64,000 nucleotides of DNA from Sphingopyxis sp. LK2115. Its GTDB lineage: Bacteria > Pseudomonadota > Alphaproteobacteria > Sphingomonadales > Sphingomonadaceae. Location of the stretch: positions 62,001 through 126,000 of the forward strand of contig NZ_JABWGQ010000042.1 of NCBI RefSeq assembly GCF_014595975.1, read 5' to 3'. A program made the position numbers and the translations under genes. The notes beneath the pieces are model-generated. The model searched no databases. It was not told the DNA's origin and saw only the letters and a program-made list of their open reading frames with translations. This document shows positions 35,419 to 45,276 of this stretch, piece by piece (within the stretch, counting starts at the first letter, position 1; each line of letters opens with the position of its first letter).

Positions 35419-37074
35419 GTGAGCGAACGGGAATCGATGCCCTATGACGTGGTCATCGTCGGCGCGGGTCCGGCGGGACTTTCGGCGGCGATCCGCCTCA
35501 AGCAACTGGCGAATGCGGCGGGCAGCGAGCTGTCGGTGTGCATCCTTGAAAAAGGGTCGGAAGTCGGCGCGCATATCCTGTCGGGCGCGGTCATCGACCC
35601 CAGGTCGCTTGACGAGCTTTTGCCCGAATGGCGCACCATGGGCTGTCCGCTCGCCGACGTTCCGGTGAACGACAACCAGCATTGGGTGCTGACCAGGAAA
35701 AAGAAGTTCAACCTGCCCGAGTTCATCTCGCCGCCCTTCATGCACAACAAGGGCACATATACGGGCAGCCTGGGCAATCTTTGCCGCTGGCTCGCCGAGC
35801 AGGCCGAGGGCCTGGGCGTCGAAATCTTCCCCGGCTTTCCGGCCGCCGAAATCCTCTATCACGAGGATGGGTCGGTGAAGGGCGTTGCAACCGGCGACAT
35901 GGGCGTCGCGCGCGACGGCAGCCACAAGCCCGACTATGCCCCCGGCCTTGAACTCCACGCGAAATATACTTTCTTTGCCGAAGGCGCGCGCGGGCATCTG
36001 ACCAAGATGCTCAAACCGCAATTCGCGCTCGACGCCGATTGCGAGCCGCAGGTCTATGGCCTCGGCGTCAAGGAATTGTGGGACATCGATCCCGAAAACC
36101 ACGCGCCGGGGCGCGTCATCCACACGCAGGGCTGGCCGCTCGACGAACATGCCAATGGCGGCGGCTTCCTCTATCATCAGGCGAACGGACAGGTGGCGCT
36201 GGGCTTTGTGACCTGGCTCAACTATCGCAATCCGCACATCTCCCCCTTTCAGGAGATGCAGAAGTGGAAGACGCATCCCGAAATCGCAAAGATATTGAAG
36301 GGCGGCAAGCGCGTTTCCTATGGCGCGCGCGCAATCAGCGACGGCGGCTATCAGTCGGTGCCGAAGCTGGCCTTTCCCGGCGGCGCCTTGATCGGAGACA
36401 GCGCCGGTTTCCTTAATGTGCCGCGCATCAAGGGCACGCACACCGCGATGAAGTCGGGCATGATGGCGGCCGAGGCGGCCTTTGCCGCGGTGACCACGGG
36501 CCGGTCGGGCGACACGCTCGATGCCTATCAGGCCGCCTATGACGACAGCTGGGTCAAGAAGGAGCTCAGCGTCGTGCGCAATGTTCTGCCGCTCGTCGAA
36601 AAATGGGGCGACCTTGGCGGGACGATCCTCGCGGGCATCACCATGTGGGCTGAAACGTTCAAGATCAGGATGCCGTTCACGATGAAGCATCATCCCGACA
36701 ATGAGACGCTCTATCGCGCCGACATGATGCCGAAACCCGATTATCCGAAACCCGACGGCGTGCTGACCTTTGACCGCCTCTCTTCGGTGTTCCTGTCGAA
36801 TACCAACCATGAGGAGGATCAGCCGGTTCACCTCCAGCTCAAGGATCCGTCGATTCCGGTCGAATATAATCTGCCGCTCTATGACGAACCCGCGCAGCGT
36901 TATTGCCCAGCGGGGGTCTATGAAATCGTCGGCGCGGAAGAGGGCGATCCCAAATTCGTAATCAACGCGCAGAATTGCGTCCATTGCAAGACGTGCGACA
37001 TCAAGGATCCGACCCAGAATATCAACTGGGTCACCCCCGAAGGCGGCGGAGGCCCCAATTATCCAAATATGTAA
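35419..37074 (+). CDS. Electron transfer flavoprotein-ubiquinone oxidoreductase
   Basis: A membrane-attached FAD and 4Fe-4S enzyme passing electrons from ETF (fatty acid and amino acid oxidation) to ubiquinone. The FAD motif (YDVVIVGAGPAGLSAAIRL) is near the start, with LEKGSEVGAHILSGAVIDP after it. The cluster ligands are the Cys of RYCPAGVYE and those of NCVHCKTCDIKDP close to the C terminus. I prefer the GTG at 35419, eight bases after AGAAAGG, giving MSERESMPYDVV (551 residues). The ATG at 35380 would add 13 basic residues without a clear ribosome site. The TPR gene overlaps its 3' end. Confidence 0.94.
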   Translation: MSERESMPYDVVIVGAGPAGLSAAIRLKQLANAAGSELSVCILEKGSEVGAHILSGAVIDPRSLDELLPEWRTMGCPLADVPVNDNQHWVLTRKKKFNLPEFISPPFMHNKGTYTGSLGNLCRWLAEQAEGLGVEIFPGFPAAEILYHEDGSVKGVATGDMGVARDGSHKPDYAPGLELHAKYTFFAEGARGHLTKMLKPQFALDADCEPQVYGLGVKELWDIDPENHAPGRVIHTQGWPLDEHANGGGFLYHQANGQVALGFVTWLNYRNPHISPFQEMQKWKTHPEIAKILKGGKRVSYGARAISDGGYQSVPKLAFPGGALIGDSAGFLNVPRIKGTHTAMKSGMMAAEAAFAAVTTGRSGDTLDAYQAAYDDSWVKKELSVVRNVLPLVEKWGDLGGTILAGITMWAETFKIRMPFTMKHHPDNETLYRADMMPKPDYPKPDGVLTFDRLSSVFLSNTNHEEDQPVHLQLKDPSIPVEYNLPLYDEPAQRYCPAGVYEIVGAEEGDPKFVINAQNCVHCKTCDIKDPTQNINWVTPEGGGGPNYPNM

Positions 37075-38719
37075 GCCCGTCGGCCTGTCGATCGCGGCCG
37101 CGCTGCTTGGTGCGGCAGCCCCCGTCGGGGCGACCGACGGCGACGGTGCCGCGCTGAACGCGCTGGTTCGCGCGCGGCTGGCCGAAGAGCGCGGCGCACC
37201 TGCGGCGGCGCTGTCGGCGCTGAACGAGGTTGCGAGCCTTTCGCCCGGACTGCCGGGTCTGCGCGGACGGATGCTTGAACAGGCGGTCGCGGCGGGTGAC
37301 CTCGATGCGGCGCGGAGCGCGGCGCAGCAGCTGTGGACTGCGGGCGACCATCGTTTCGACGCGCAACTCGTGCTGCTGGTCGATGCAATGCGGCGGTCGG
37401 ACTGGAAGGCGGCGCGCGTTTTTCTGGCGGGACGCGCAGACAAGGCAGGCATGAATCCGGTGGCGCGGCTCATCGTGCCGACATTTCAGGCCTGGATCGA
37501 CGTTGGCGCGCGCGCACGGCGGCCCGATCGCCATCTGATGGCCGCTGCTGGCACGCGCGCGGAACCCGCGTTGATGCTCCAGATCGTGCTGGTGCATGCG
37601 GCAACGCGCCGCGGGAACGATGCGGCGCGGCTGGCGGACGAGATCGGCCTGAGCGACCGGCTCAGCCAGCTCGTCGCACGGCGCGCCGCGGCGACGCTCG
37701 ATCGTGCAGGCGAGGGCGCGGCCGCCGAACGCCTCCGTGCGCGCATCGTGCTCGCAGCGGGCGAGCGCGAGGATCCGATGCTGCTGCTGCCCGACCAGCC
37801 GGTGACTAGCCCGCGCGCGGGCAGCGCGCAGTGGCTCGGCCTGCTCGCCGACAGCCTGGCCCGCACGCCGACCGGTGACGCCAAATTGCCCCTGCTGTTC
37901 GCGCGCGCCGCGCATTGGCTGAACGATGAGGATTGGGCAGTGCGGGCAACGCTGGTCGAGGCGCTTATCCGCGACGGACAGGAGGGAGCGGCCATGGCGC
38001 TGCTCGACGGCCTGCGCGGAAAGCTGCCCCCGGTCCTGGCGATGCGGCAGGCCGAGCTGATCGCTGACAGCGGGAATCTGGCGGACGGCCTCGAACGCGC
38101 CGCGGCGGCCGCGCGTGACGACGCGCCGCGCGCCTTGCTGGTGCGACTTGCCGATCTGGCGCGGCGGTCGGGCGACGCGAGGGCCGCCTCGGCCGCCTAT
38201 GAGCGACTGGACGCGGCGCTGGGCGAGGAGGACCGCGCGCTGCGCAGTTCGCTGTTGCTTGCCCGCGCCGAGCTGAAATTGCAGGCCGATGAATGGGACG
38301 CGGCGTCACCGCTGATCGAACGTGCGGTGGCCTTGCAGCCCGACGACCCCGTCGTGCTCAATTTCGCGGGCTATTCGGCGCTCGAACGGCGCAAGGATGT
38401 TCAGCGGTCGATCGCGCGGATCGAAGCGGCGTGGGCCAAGGCCCCCCAGAACGCGAGCATCACCGATTCGCTGGGTTGGGCCTATTTCCTGACCGGGCGC
38501 ACCGACGAAGCGGTCGAGCTGCTGGAAAAGGCGCAGCGCGGCGAACCCGACAATGCGGTGATCGTCGAACATCTGGGCGACGCCTATTGGCAGGCGGGCC
38601 GCAAGTTTCTGGCGCGCTATAGCTGGCGCGCGGCGGCGCTGCTCGCCGACGCCGAGATGGCGACGCGGATCGAGGCGAAGCTGCGCGACGGGCTGACTCC
38701 CGCCACGGTGGCGCCATGA
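37058..38719 (+). CDS. Exported TPR protein with a non-standard start codon
   Basis: The frame is open from 36962 to a stop at 38717-38719. A clear signal peptide (KPVGLSIAAALLGAAAPVGA) is encoded from 37073 and the rest is helical, with TPR motifs near the C terminus (ASITDSLGWAYFLTGRTDEAVELLEKA, VIVEHLGDAYWQAGR). No ATG, GTG or TTG occurs in frame before 37271, which would remove the signal peptide. The best start is ATT 37058, five bases after GGAGG (37048-37052), or ATC 37061. This gives 553 residues, overlapping the ETF-QO end by 17 bases. The role is unknown. ispE overlaps its stop by four bases. Confidence 0.75.
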   Translation: MIQICKPVGLSIAAALLGAAAPVGATDGDGAALNALVRARLAEERGAPAAALSALNEVASLSPGLPGLRGRMLEQAVAAGDLDAARSAAQQLWTAGDHRFDAQLVLLVDAMRRSDWKAARVFLAGRADKAGMNPVARLIVPTFQAWIDVGARARRPDRHLMAAAGTRAEPALMLQIVLVHAATRRGNDAARLADEIGLSDRLSQLVARRAAATLDRAGEGAAAERLRARIVLAAGEREDPMLLLPDQPVTSPRAGSAQWLGLLADSLARTPTGDAKLPLLFARAAHWLNDEDWAVRATLVEALIRDGQEGAAMALLDGLRGKLPPVLAMRQAELIADSGNLADGLERAAAAARDDAPRALLVRLADLARRSGDARAASAAYERLDAALGEEDRALRSSLLLARAELKLQADEWDAASPLIERAVALQPDDPVVLNFAGYSALERRKDVQRSIARIEAAWAKAPQNASITDSLGWAYFLTGRTDEAVELLEKAQRGEPDNAVIVEHLGDAYWQAGRKFLARYSWRAAALLADAEMATRIEAKLRDGLTPATVAP

Positions 38720-39567
38720 ACGTGTCGATGCGCGAGACGGGATGGGCGAAGATCAACCTCGCGCTTCACGTCCGCGCGCGGCGTGCCGACGGCTATCACG
38801 AGATTGAGACGCTGTTCGCGTTCGTCGATGGCGGCGATGGAATCGAAGCGGCGGTCGCCGACGCCGACACGCTGTTCATCGACGGCGAGTTTGCGGAGAG
38901 CCTGAACGCGGATGCGGACAATCTGGTGCTGCGCGTGCTGGCGTTGCTGCGCGAACGCTATGGCGCCAGCCGTGTGCCGCCGCTCGCGGTAACGCTTACC
39001 AAGCGGCTTCCGGTCGCGGCGGGGATTGGCGGCGGGTCGGCCGATGCCGCGGCGATGGCGCGGCTGGTCCGCACGCATTTCCTGACCGAGCTGGGCGATG
39101 CGACGCTTGCGCGGATCGTCAGTCCGCTGGGCGCGGACATCGCTGCCTGTGTGGCGAGCAAGGCCTGCGTGGGGTCGGGGGTCGGCGATGAACTGAGCGC
39201 GGCATCGGGCCTGCGGATCGAGGGCACACCGGTGCTGCTGGTCAATCCACGCCAGCCGGTTGCGACGGGGCCGGTTTTTGCCGCGTGGGACGGGATCGAC
39301 CGTGGCCCGCTCTATATCGGCGCCGACCACCGGGCGCAGCTGATCGGTGCGCGCAACGATTTGCAGCGTCCCGCAACCGCCGCCTGTCCGGCGATTGCCG
39401 ACATATTGCTCGAACTGGGCGCGCTGCGGCCGTGGCTGGCGCGCATGTCGGGATCGGGAGCGACCTGTTTCGCGCTGTTCGACGCGCCGGCCGAACGCGA
39501 CGCGGCGGCGGCGACGCTCGCGGCGCGGCATCCCGGCTGGTGGCTGATGGCGGGGGCATTGCGGTGA
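38716..39567 (+). CDS. ispE: 4-diphosphocytidyl-2-C-methyl-D-erythritol kinase
   Basis: GHMP kinase of the MEP isoprenoid pathway, phosphorylating the 2-hydroxyl of CDP-ME. At 283 residues it has AKINLALHVRARRADGYHEIETLF near the N terminus, with the catalytic Lys and the substrate-binding YHE. The ATP loop PVAAGIGGGSADAAA (about 97-111) and the C-terminal MSGSGATCFALF motif follow. ATGA overlap with the TPR gene and GTGA overlap with the next gene make an operon. ATG 38728 is an alternative start. Confidence 0.96.
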   Translation: MNVSMRETGWAKINLALHVRARRADGYHEIETLFAFVDGGDGIEAAVADADTLFIDGEFAESLNADADNLVLRVLALLRERYGASRVPPLAVTLTKRLPVAAGIGGGSADAAAMARLVRTHFLTELGDATLARIVSPLGADIAACVASKACVGSGVGDELSAASGLRIEGTPVLLVNPRQPVATGPVFAAWDGIDRGPLYIGADHRAQLIGARNDLQRPATAACPAIADILLELGALRPWLARMSGSGATCFALFDAPAERDAAAATLAARHPGWWLMAGALR

Positions 39568-40295
39568 GCGAGGCCTGGCGTCAGCTGGGCGATCCGCGCG
39601 CAGGCGGTATCCTGCTGATCGGTGATCATGCGTCGGCGCATGTTCCGGACGACGTTGATCTGGGCATCGATCCCGCGCTGCTCGCCAACCATATCGCGAT
39701 CGACATCGGCGTCGCGGAGGTCGCGGCGCTGCTTGTCGACAGCGGCGCGGTCGATGCGGCGATCCTCGGCGGTGTGTCGCGGCTCGTCGTCGATCTCAAC
39801 CGCGAGGAGGATGCACCGGGTGTGCTGCCGATCGCCAGCGATGGTCATGCCGTGCCGGGCAATGCGCTGAATGATGCGGCGCGCGCGGCGCGGCTGGCGC
39901 GCTTTTTCCGGCCCTATCACGACCATATCGCGGCAACGGTCGCGGCCCACCGCCCCGCGATGATCCTGTCGCTGCACAGCTTTACGCCCGCGCTGTCGGC
40001 GCATCCCGATCAGCCGCGGCCCTGGCACGTCGGGGTGCTTTATAATGAGGACGACCGGCTGGTCGCCGGGGCGATTGCTGCGCTGGAGGACGAAGGGCTG
40101 CTTGTCGGCGATCAGCAGCCCTATTCGGGAAAGGCGCTGAACGCGACGATGAACCGTCATGCCGAGGCGAACAACATCCCCTATATCGGCATCGAGATGC
40201 GGCAGGATCTGGTCGGCGATGCCGCGGGGCAGGCGCTGTTCGCCGAGCGACTGTCGCGCATGTGCAGGAAAGCGGCGTTGAACATCGGCGCATAG
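39564..40295 (+). CDS. N-formylglutamate amidohydrolase family protein
   Basis: A predicted zinc hydrolase of 243 residues starting with GTG (overlapping the ispE stop). Family features are LLIGDHASAHVP (about 17-28), the His-Asp-Glu-type ligands, SRLVVDLNREEDAP, LSLHSFTPAL and YIGIEMRQDL near the end. Members cleave N-formyl-L-glutamate in histidine degradation, but many without hut neighbours, as here, have unknown substrates. The upstream extension to 39285 is inside ispE and not real. Confidence 0.87.
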   Translation: MSEAWRQLGDPRAGGILLIGDHASAHVPDDVDLGIDPALLANHIAIDIGVAEVAALLVDSGAVDAAILGGVSRLVVDLNREEDAPGVLPIASDGHAVPGNALNDAARAARLARFFRPYHDHIAATVAAHRPAMILSLHSFTPALSAHPDQPRPWHVGVLYNEDDRLVAGAIAALEDEGLLVGDQQPYSGKALNATMNRHAEANNIPYIGIEMRQDLVGDAAGQALFAERLSRMCRKAALNIGA

Positions 40296-40354
40296 GCGTG
40301 TAGAGGCGCATCTTGCCGCCGGTTTGTGAAATAAAATTATCAGGATTGAGTAAG

Positions 40355-42214
40355 ATGCCTTCTTATCGTTCGCGCACCACGACCCATGGCCGTAACATGG
40401 CCGGTGCCCGCGGCCTGTGGCGCGCGACAGGGATGAAGGACAGCGACTTCGGCAAGCCGATCATCGCGGTCGTCAACAGCTTCACCCAGTTCGTGCCGGG
40501 CCACGTTCACCTGAAAGATCTGGGCCAGATGGTCGCGCGCGAGATCGAGGCGGCGGGCGGGGTCGCCAAGGAGTTCAACACCATTGCGGTCGATGACGGC
40601 ATCGCGATGGGGCATGACGGGATGCTTTATTCGCTTCCCAGCCGCGACCTGATCGCCGATTCGGTCGAATATATGGTCAATGCGCATTGCGCCGACGCGA
40701 TGGTGTGTATTTCCAATTGCGACAAGATCACGCCGGGGATGCTGATGGCGGCGCTGCGCATCAATATTCCGGTGGTGTTTGTGTCGGGCGGGCCGATGGA
40801 GGCCGGCAAGGTCGTGCTGAAAGGCAAGGAGGTCGCGCTCGATCTGGTCGACGCGATGGTGGCCGCGGCGGACGAGAAATATAGCGACGAAGAGGTGCTG
40901 GCGATCGAGCAGGCGGCGTGTCCGACCTGCGGCAGCTGTTCGGGGATGTTTACCGCCAATTCGATGAACTGTCTGACCGAAGCACTTGGGCTGTCGCTGC
41001 CGGGCAATGGATCGACGCTCGCGACCCATGCCGACCGCAAGGAGCTGTTCCTGCGCGCCGGGCGGATCGTGGTCGAAATGTGTCGCCGCCATTATGAAGA
41101 AGGCGACGACAGCGTGCTGCCGCGCAATATCGCGACGTTCGAGGCGTTTGAAAATGCGATGAGCCTCGACATCGCGATGGGCGGATCGACCAACACCGTG
41201 CTCCACCTGCTCGCCGCCGCGCACGAGGCCGGGGTCGATTTCACCATGGCCGATATCGACCGGCTGTCGCGCCGCGTTCCGTGCCTGTCGAAAGTCGCGC
41301 CGGCGAAGGCCGACGTGCATATGGAGGACGTCCACCGCGCGGGCGGGATCATGGCGATCCTCGGCGAACTCGACCGCGCCGGACTGCTCCACGCGCATTT
41401 GCCCACGGTGCACAGCGCGACGCTGGGCGATGCCCTGAATAAATGGGATATTGCCCGGACGAACGATCCCGCGGTGCAGCAATTCTTCATGGCCGCCCCC
41501 GGCGGTGTGCCGACGCAGACCGCCTTCAGCCAGAACCGGCGCTGGGATTCGCTCGACCTCGATCGCGAGGCGGGGGTGATCCGATCGGCGGATCATGCGT
41601 TCAGCAAGGATGGCGGATTGGCGGTGCTCAGCGGCAATATCGCGCTCGACGGCTGTATCGTGAAGACCGCGGGGGTCGATGAAAGCATCCTGAAGTTCAG
41701 CGGTCCCGCCAAAGTGTTCGAGAGCCAGGATGCCGCGGTCACGGGTATTTTGACCGGACAGGTCGAGGCGGGCGACGTCGTCGTCATCCGTTACGAAGGG
41801 CCAAAGGGCGGGCCGGGGATGCAGGAAATGCTCTATCCAACCAGCTATCTGAAGTCGAAGGGGCTGGGCGCCGCCTGTGCGCTCGTCACCGACGGACGTT
41901 TTTCGGGCGGCACATCGGGTTTGTCGATCGGCCATGTCTCGCCCGAAGCGGCCGAGGGCGGCACGATCGGGTTGGTCGAAAATGGCGACATCATCACCAT
42001 CGACATCCCGGCGCGCACGATCACGCTCGCCGTCGCCGACAGCCTGCTCGCCGAACGCCGCGCCGCGATGGAGGCAAAGGGTGAGGCCGCCTGGCAACCC
42101 GCAAAACCGCGGCCGCGCAAGGTTTCGGTCGCGCTGCAAGCCTATGCCGCGATGACGACGAGCGCGGCGCGCGGCGCGGTGCGCGACCTGTCGCAGCTGA
42201 AGGGCAAGGGATGA
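40355..42214 (+). CDS. ilvD: Dihydroxy-acid dehydratase
   Basis: An iron-sulfur dehydratase in valine, leucine and isoleucine synthesis, making 2-oxo acids from 2,3-dihydroxy acids. At 619 residues it matches the long 4Fe-4S E. coli-like class. Cluster motifs are [15 protein letters not shown] and [20 protein letters not shown]. The C-terminal GRFSGGTSG loop is present. The start [19 protein letters not shown] was chosen at 40355 (AGGA about ten bases upstream); the frame extends to 40313 without support. An AT-rich stretch (40329-40342) marks the promoter area. Confidence 0.97.
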   Translation: MPSYRSRTTTHGRNMAGARGLWRATGMKDSDFGKPIIAVVNSFTQFVPGHVHLKDLGQMVAREIEAAGGVAKEFNTIAVDDGIAMGHDGMLYSLPSRDLIADSVEYMVNAHCADAMVCISNCDKITPGMLMAALRINIPVVFVSGGPMEAGKVVLKGKEVALDLVDAMVAAADEKYSDEEVLAIEQAACPTCGSCSGMFTANSMNCLTEALGLSLPGNGSTLATHADRKELFLRAGRIVVEMCRRHYEEGDDSVLPRNIATFEAFENAMSLDIAMGGSTNTVLHLLAAAHEAGVDFTMADIDRLSRRVPCLSKVAPAKADVHMEDVHRAGGIMAILGELDRAGLLHAHLPTVHSATLGDALNKWDIARTNDPAVQQFFMAAPGGVPTQTAFSQNRRWDSLDLDREAGVIRSADHAFSKDGGLAVLSGNIALDGCIVKTAGVDESILKFSGPAKVFESQDAAVTGILTGQVEAGDVVVIRYEGPKGGPGMQEMLYPTSYLKSKGLGAACALVTDGRFSGGTSGLSIGHVSPEAAEGGTIGLVENGDIITIDIPARTITLAVADSLLAERRAAMEAKGEAAWQPAKPRPRKVSVALQAYAAMTTSAARGAVRDLSQLKGKG

Positions 42215-42576
42215 TTTGCAAACGCGGTGCGGCGATGGTTATGGCGATGTCGCTGGCCGCGTGCGGCGGAGCGTCGGGCGACGAGGCGGCGGACGCGGGC
42301 AAAAAGCGGATCGAATGCGCGCTGGAGGGCGCGGACGCCTTCGCCCGCGACTGCACGGTCGATGAAATGAGCGGGGCGGACGGCGCGGTTCTGGTCGTCG
42401 GGCGCAGCGACGTCGGATACCGGCGTTTGCAGATCACGACCGACGGGCGCGGCGTCGTATCGGCCGATGGCGCGGAGCCAGCGAAAGTGACGATCATCGG
42501 CGACAGGCTGATCGAAGTGGCGATCGGCAGCGATCGATATCGCTTGCCCGCCAACACCGGCGGGGCGACCGAATAG
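42211..42576 (+). CDS. Small predicted lipoprotein
   Basis: A 121-residue protein with a basic start ([20 protein letters not shown]) and the lipobox L-A-A-C, so Cys18 would be lipidated. The mature part is acidic, includes two more Cys ([19 protein letters not shown]) that may form a disulfide, and a beta-strand-like tail. No known family was recognised. It overlaps the ilvD stop by four bases but is unlikely to be linked in function. Confidence 0.72.
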   Translation: MICKRGAAMVMAMSLAACGGASGDEAADAGKKRIECALEGADAFARDCTVDEMSGADGAVLVVGRSDVGYRRLQITTDGRGVVSADGAEPAKVTIIGDRLIEVAIGSDRYRLPANTGGATE

Positions 42577-42725
42577 CCGTCGTTCCCGCGACGGCAAGAG
42601 CCGCAGTCGGCCGTGCACGGCGCTTCCGGCGGGCCCCGCTGTCGCGGCCGCGACGATATTCGACGCCGAAGCCCGCTATAACCTGCTTGGTTCTCACTGG
42701 CGGCGAAACGCGCTACGTCAGCATC

Positions 42726-44075
42726 ATGTCCGTGCCCGCAGACGCTCCCATCCTGACCGCCGACGCGATGCGCGCCGCCGAGGCCGCATGCGTCGCTGCG
42801 GGCACGCCGCTCAGCGAACTCATGGAACGCGCGGGTGCGGCAGTCGCCGACACCGCGTGGCGCATGTCGGCGGGCGCGCCGATCCTGATCCTGTGCGGTC
42901 CCGGTAACAACGGCGGCGACGGCTATGTCGCGGCGCGCCGCCTGGCGGAGCGCGGCGCGAGGGTGCGCGTGGCGTCATCGGCCGATCCTGCGACCGACCT
43001 GGCGCGCGCGGCGCGTGCGGCGTGGACCGGGCCGGTCGAGGCGATCGACGCCGCGCTGGCGGCCGCGCCGCTGATCGTCGATGCGCTGTTTGGCGTCGGC
43101 CTGTCACGGCCGATTGCCGACCGTCTGGCGGCGGTGCTGCGCCATCTGTCCGGGCGCGTGCTTGCGGTCGATGTGCCGAGCGGGATCGACAGCGATGGCG
43201 GGGCGGACTGGATGCCCCCACTGGCCGCCGACGTAACGCTGGCGCTCGGTGCGCTCAAGCCCGCGCATGTGCTGTTGCCGACCGCGCCGTCGTGCGGGCG
43301 CGTGCAGCTGGCGCCGATCGGGATTGCTGCTGCGGGGGTGATGCGGACATTGCCGCGAGGCCGGTTGCGAACACCCGACGCCGCTGCGCACAAGTTCAGT
43401 CGCGGCATGCTGCTCGTCCGTGCCGGGCCGATGCGCGGCGCCGCTGGCCTGGCTGCCGCCGCCGCGCTGCGCGCCGGCGCGGGCTATGTCATACTCGGCG
43501 GCAGCGACGACGCGCCGCTTTCGGCGATCATCACCGAGGGGGACGAGAGGTTCCGTGAACGTCTGAATGACCCGCGCGTCGATTCGGTCGTGATCGGGCC
43601 GGGATTTCCGCCGGGGGAGCAGTTGCTGTTCGATGTCCGTGCGGCGCTCGATTCGGGCAAGCCGCTGGTGATCGACGCCGCCGCGATCGACGCCGCACTG
43701 CCGCGCCTCTGCGGAACGCCGCGTCAGGTGATCCTGACCCCGCACGAGGGCGAGTTCGCACGCGCCTTTCCGCACACGCATGGCAGCAAGATCGACCGCG
43801 CGCGGGCCGCCGCCGCGCTTGCGCAAGCGGTCGTTGTCTACAAGGGCGCCGATACGATCATCGCCGCACCCGACGGCCGCGTCGCGGCGGCGTGGCCCGG
43901 AAATCCCTGGCTGGCGACCGCGGGAACAGGCGATGTGCTCGCGGGAGCGTGCGGAGCGATGCTGGCACGCGGCAGCGACGCCTTCGACGCCGCTGTCGCG
44001 GCGGTGGGCTGGCATAATGCGCGCGCGGCGCATATAGGCCCCGGCCTTGTGGCCGACGATCTGATAAGGGACTGA
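42726..44075 (+). CDS. nnr: Bifunctional NAD(P)HX epimerase/dehydratase
   Basis: Repairs hydrated NAD(P)H. The N-terminal epimerase domain (about 1-200) has MERAGAAVADTAW and GPGNNGGDGYVAARRL. The C-terminal ADP-dependent dehydratase (about 215-449) has the KGADTIIAAPDG, NPWLATAGTGDVLAGACGAMLA and LTPHEGEFARAF motifs, with the catalytic Asp in TGD. 449 residues is normal for the fusion. The start MSVPADAPILTADAMRAAE at 42726 is supported by homology; upstream in-frame TTG is unlikely. The RNA methyltransferase starts two bases after its stop. Confidence 0.95.
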   Translation: MSVPADAPILTADAMRAAEAACVAAGTPLSELMERAGAAVADTAWRMSAGAPILILCGPGNNGGDGYVAARRLAERGARVRVASSADPATDLARAARAAWTGPVEAIDAALAAAPLIVDALFGVGLSRPIADRLAAVLRHLSGRVLAVDVPSGIDSDGGADWMPPLAADVTLALGALKPAHVLLPTAPSCGRVQLAPIGIAAAGVMRTLPRGRLRTPDAAAHKFSRGMLLVRAGPMRGAAGLAAAAALRAGAGYVILGGSDDAPLSAIITEGDERFRERLNDPRVDSVVIGPGFPPGEQLLFDVRAALDSGKPLVIDAAAIDAALPRLCGTPRQVILTPHEGEFARAFPHTHGSKIDRARAAAALAQAVVVYKGADTIIAAPDGRVAAAWPGNPWLATAGTGDVLAGACGAMLARGSDAFDAAVAAVGWHNARAAHIGPGLVADDLIRD

Positions 44076-44076
44076 C

Positions 44077-45276
44077 ATGGGCGAACCGGCGCTGATCGAA
44101 CGCATCGCCGCGCGCGGCGATGGCGTGACGGGCGACGGCCGCCATGTGGCGGGCGGCGTGCCGGGTGACCAGGTGCGCGACGACGGCATCCTCATTCCGG
44201 GGCCGAACCGGGCCGAGCCCCTGTGCCGCCATTTCGGCAAATGCGGCGGCTGTCAGTTGCAGCATGTTGCAGAGCCTGCCCTGGCCGATTTCGTGCGCGA
44301 CCGCGTTGTCGGCGGTCTGGCGGGGCAGGGGGTGCCCTTTGGCGACGTTCTGCCCGCGCTTCTGTCGCCGCCGCAGAGCCGCCGCCGCGCGGCGCTGACC
44401 GCGCTTCGGACCGGAAAGCAGGTCGCGATCGGGTTCAACGCCGCGCAGAGCAACCAGATCGTCGATATGCGGATGTGCCCGCTGCTTGCGCCTGAGCTGT
44501 TCGCACTGGTCGCGCCGGTCCGCGACCTGCTGACGATGCTCGCGCACCCGCGGCGACCTGTGAAGGTCAAGCTGCAACTGCTTGATCAGGGGGTCGAACT
44601 GATATTGGAGGGCGTGAAGGCCGAAGGGCTCGATGCCGCCATGGCGATGCAGGATTTCGCCGGTGCGCACAGTCTCGCGCGCCTGGCAATCGATCAGGGG
44701 GATGGACTTGAAATCCTGTGGCAGCCCGATCCGCCGACGATGCGCTTTGGCGACATCGCGGTCGAAGTCCCGCCCTTCGCTTTTTTGCAGCCGACGGCGA
44801 CGGGGCAGGCGGCGCTCGTCGATGCCGTCGCCGGGGCTATCGGCGACGCGCCTGCGGTGGCCGACCTTTTCGCCGGGGTCGGGACCTTTGCGCTGTCGGT
44901 GCAGGCGGGGCGCAAAGTCTATGCAGCCGAAGGCGCGCGCGACGCGATTGCGGCGCTGGCGGCGGCCGCCAACCGCGCTCGTGCGCTTGTCGCAACCGAG
45001 CATCGCGACCTGTTCCGCCGTCCGCTGGTGCCGGCCGAGGTCAATCGGTTTGGCGCCGTCATCCTCGACCCGCCGCGTGCGGGCGCAGAGGAGCAGGTGA
45101 AACAGCTTGCGGCCTCAACGGTGCCGGTGATCGCCTATGTCAGCTGCAACCCCGCGAGCTTTGCGCGCGATGCGAAAATGCTCGTCGAGGGCGGATACAG
45201 CCTCGATTGGGTGCGGCCCGTTGGCCAGTTCCGCTGGTCGACCCATGTGGAACTGGCCGCGCGGTTCAGCCGCTGA
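44077..45276 (+). CDS. RumA/RlmD-like SAM-dependent RNA methyltransferase
   Basis: A uracil-C5 methyltransferase-like protein of 399 residues. An iron-sulfur cluster is bound by C50, C56, C59 (CRHFGKCGGCQ) and C134 (DMRMCPLL). The Rossmann SAM site is VADLFAGVGTFAL, and the catalytic motifs are LDPPRAG and YVSCNPASFARD, whose Cys attacks uracil C6. The N-terminal 40 residues look like a shortened TRAM domain. It probably modifies 23S rRNA, though the exact site cannot be told. It directly follows nnr. Confidence 0.9.
   Translation: MGEPALIERIAARGDGVTGDGRHVAGGVPGDQVRDDGILIPGPNRAEPLCRHFGKCGGCQLQHVAEPALADFVRDRVVGGLAGQGVPFGDVLPALLSPPQSRRRAALTALRTGKQVAIGFNAAQSNQIVDMRMCPLLAPELFALVAPVRDLLTMLAHPRRPVKVKLQLLDQGVELILEGVKAEGLDAAMAMQDFAGAHSLARLAIDQGDGLEILWQPDPPTMRFGDIAVEVPPFAFLQPTATGQAALVDAVAGAIGDAPAVADLFAGVGTFALSVQAGRKVYAAEGARDAIAALAAAANRARALVATEHRDLFRRPLVPAEVNRFGAVILDPPRAGAEEQVKQLAASTVPVIAYVSCNPASFARDAKMLVEGGYSLDWVRPVGQFRWSTHVELAARFSR

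Noticed and set aside
34945-37473. Minus-strand open frame of 842 codons opposite ETF-QO
   Set aside because: Antisense to a full-length conserved enzyme. No family motif, with composition typical of shadow frames.
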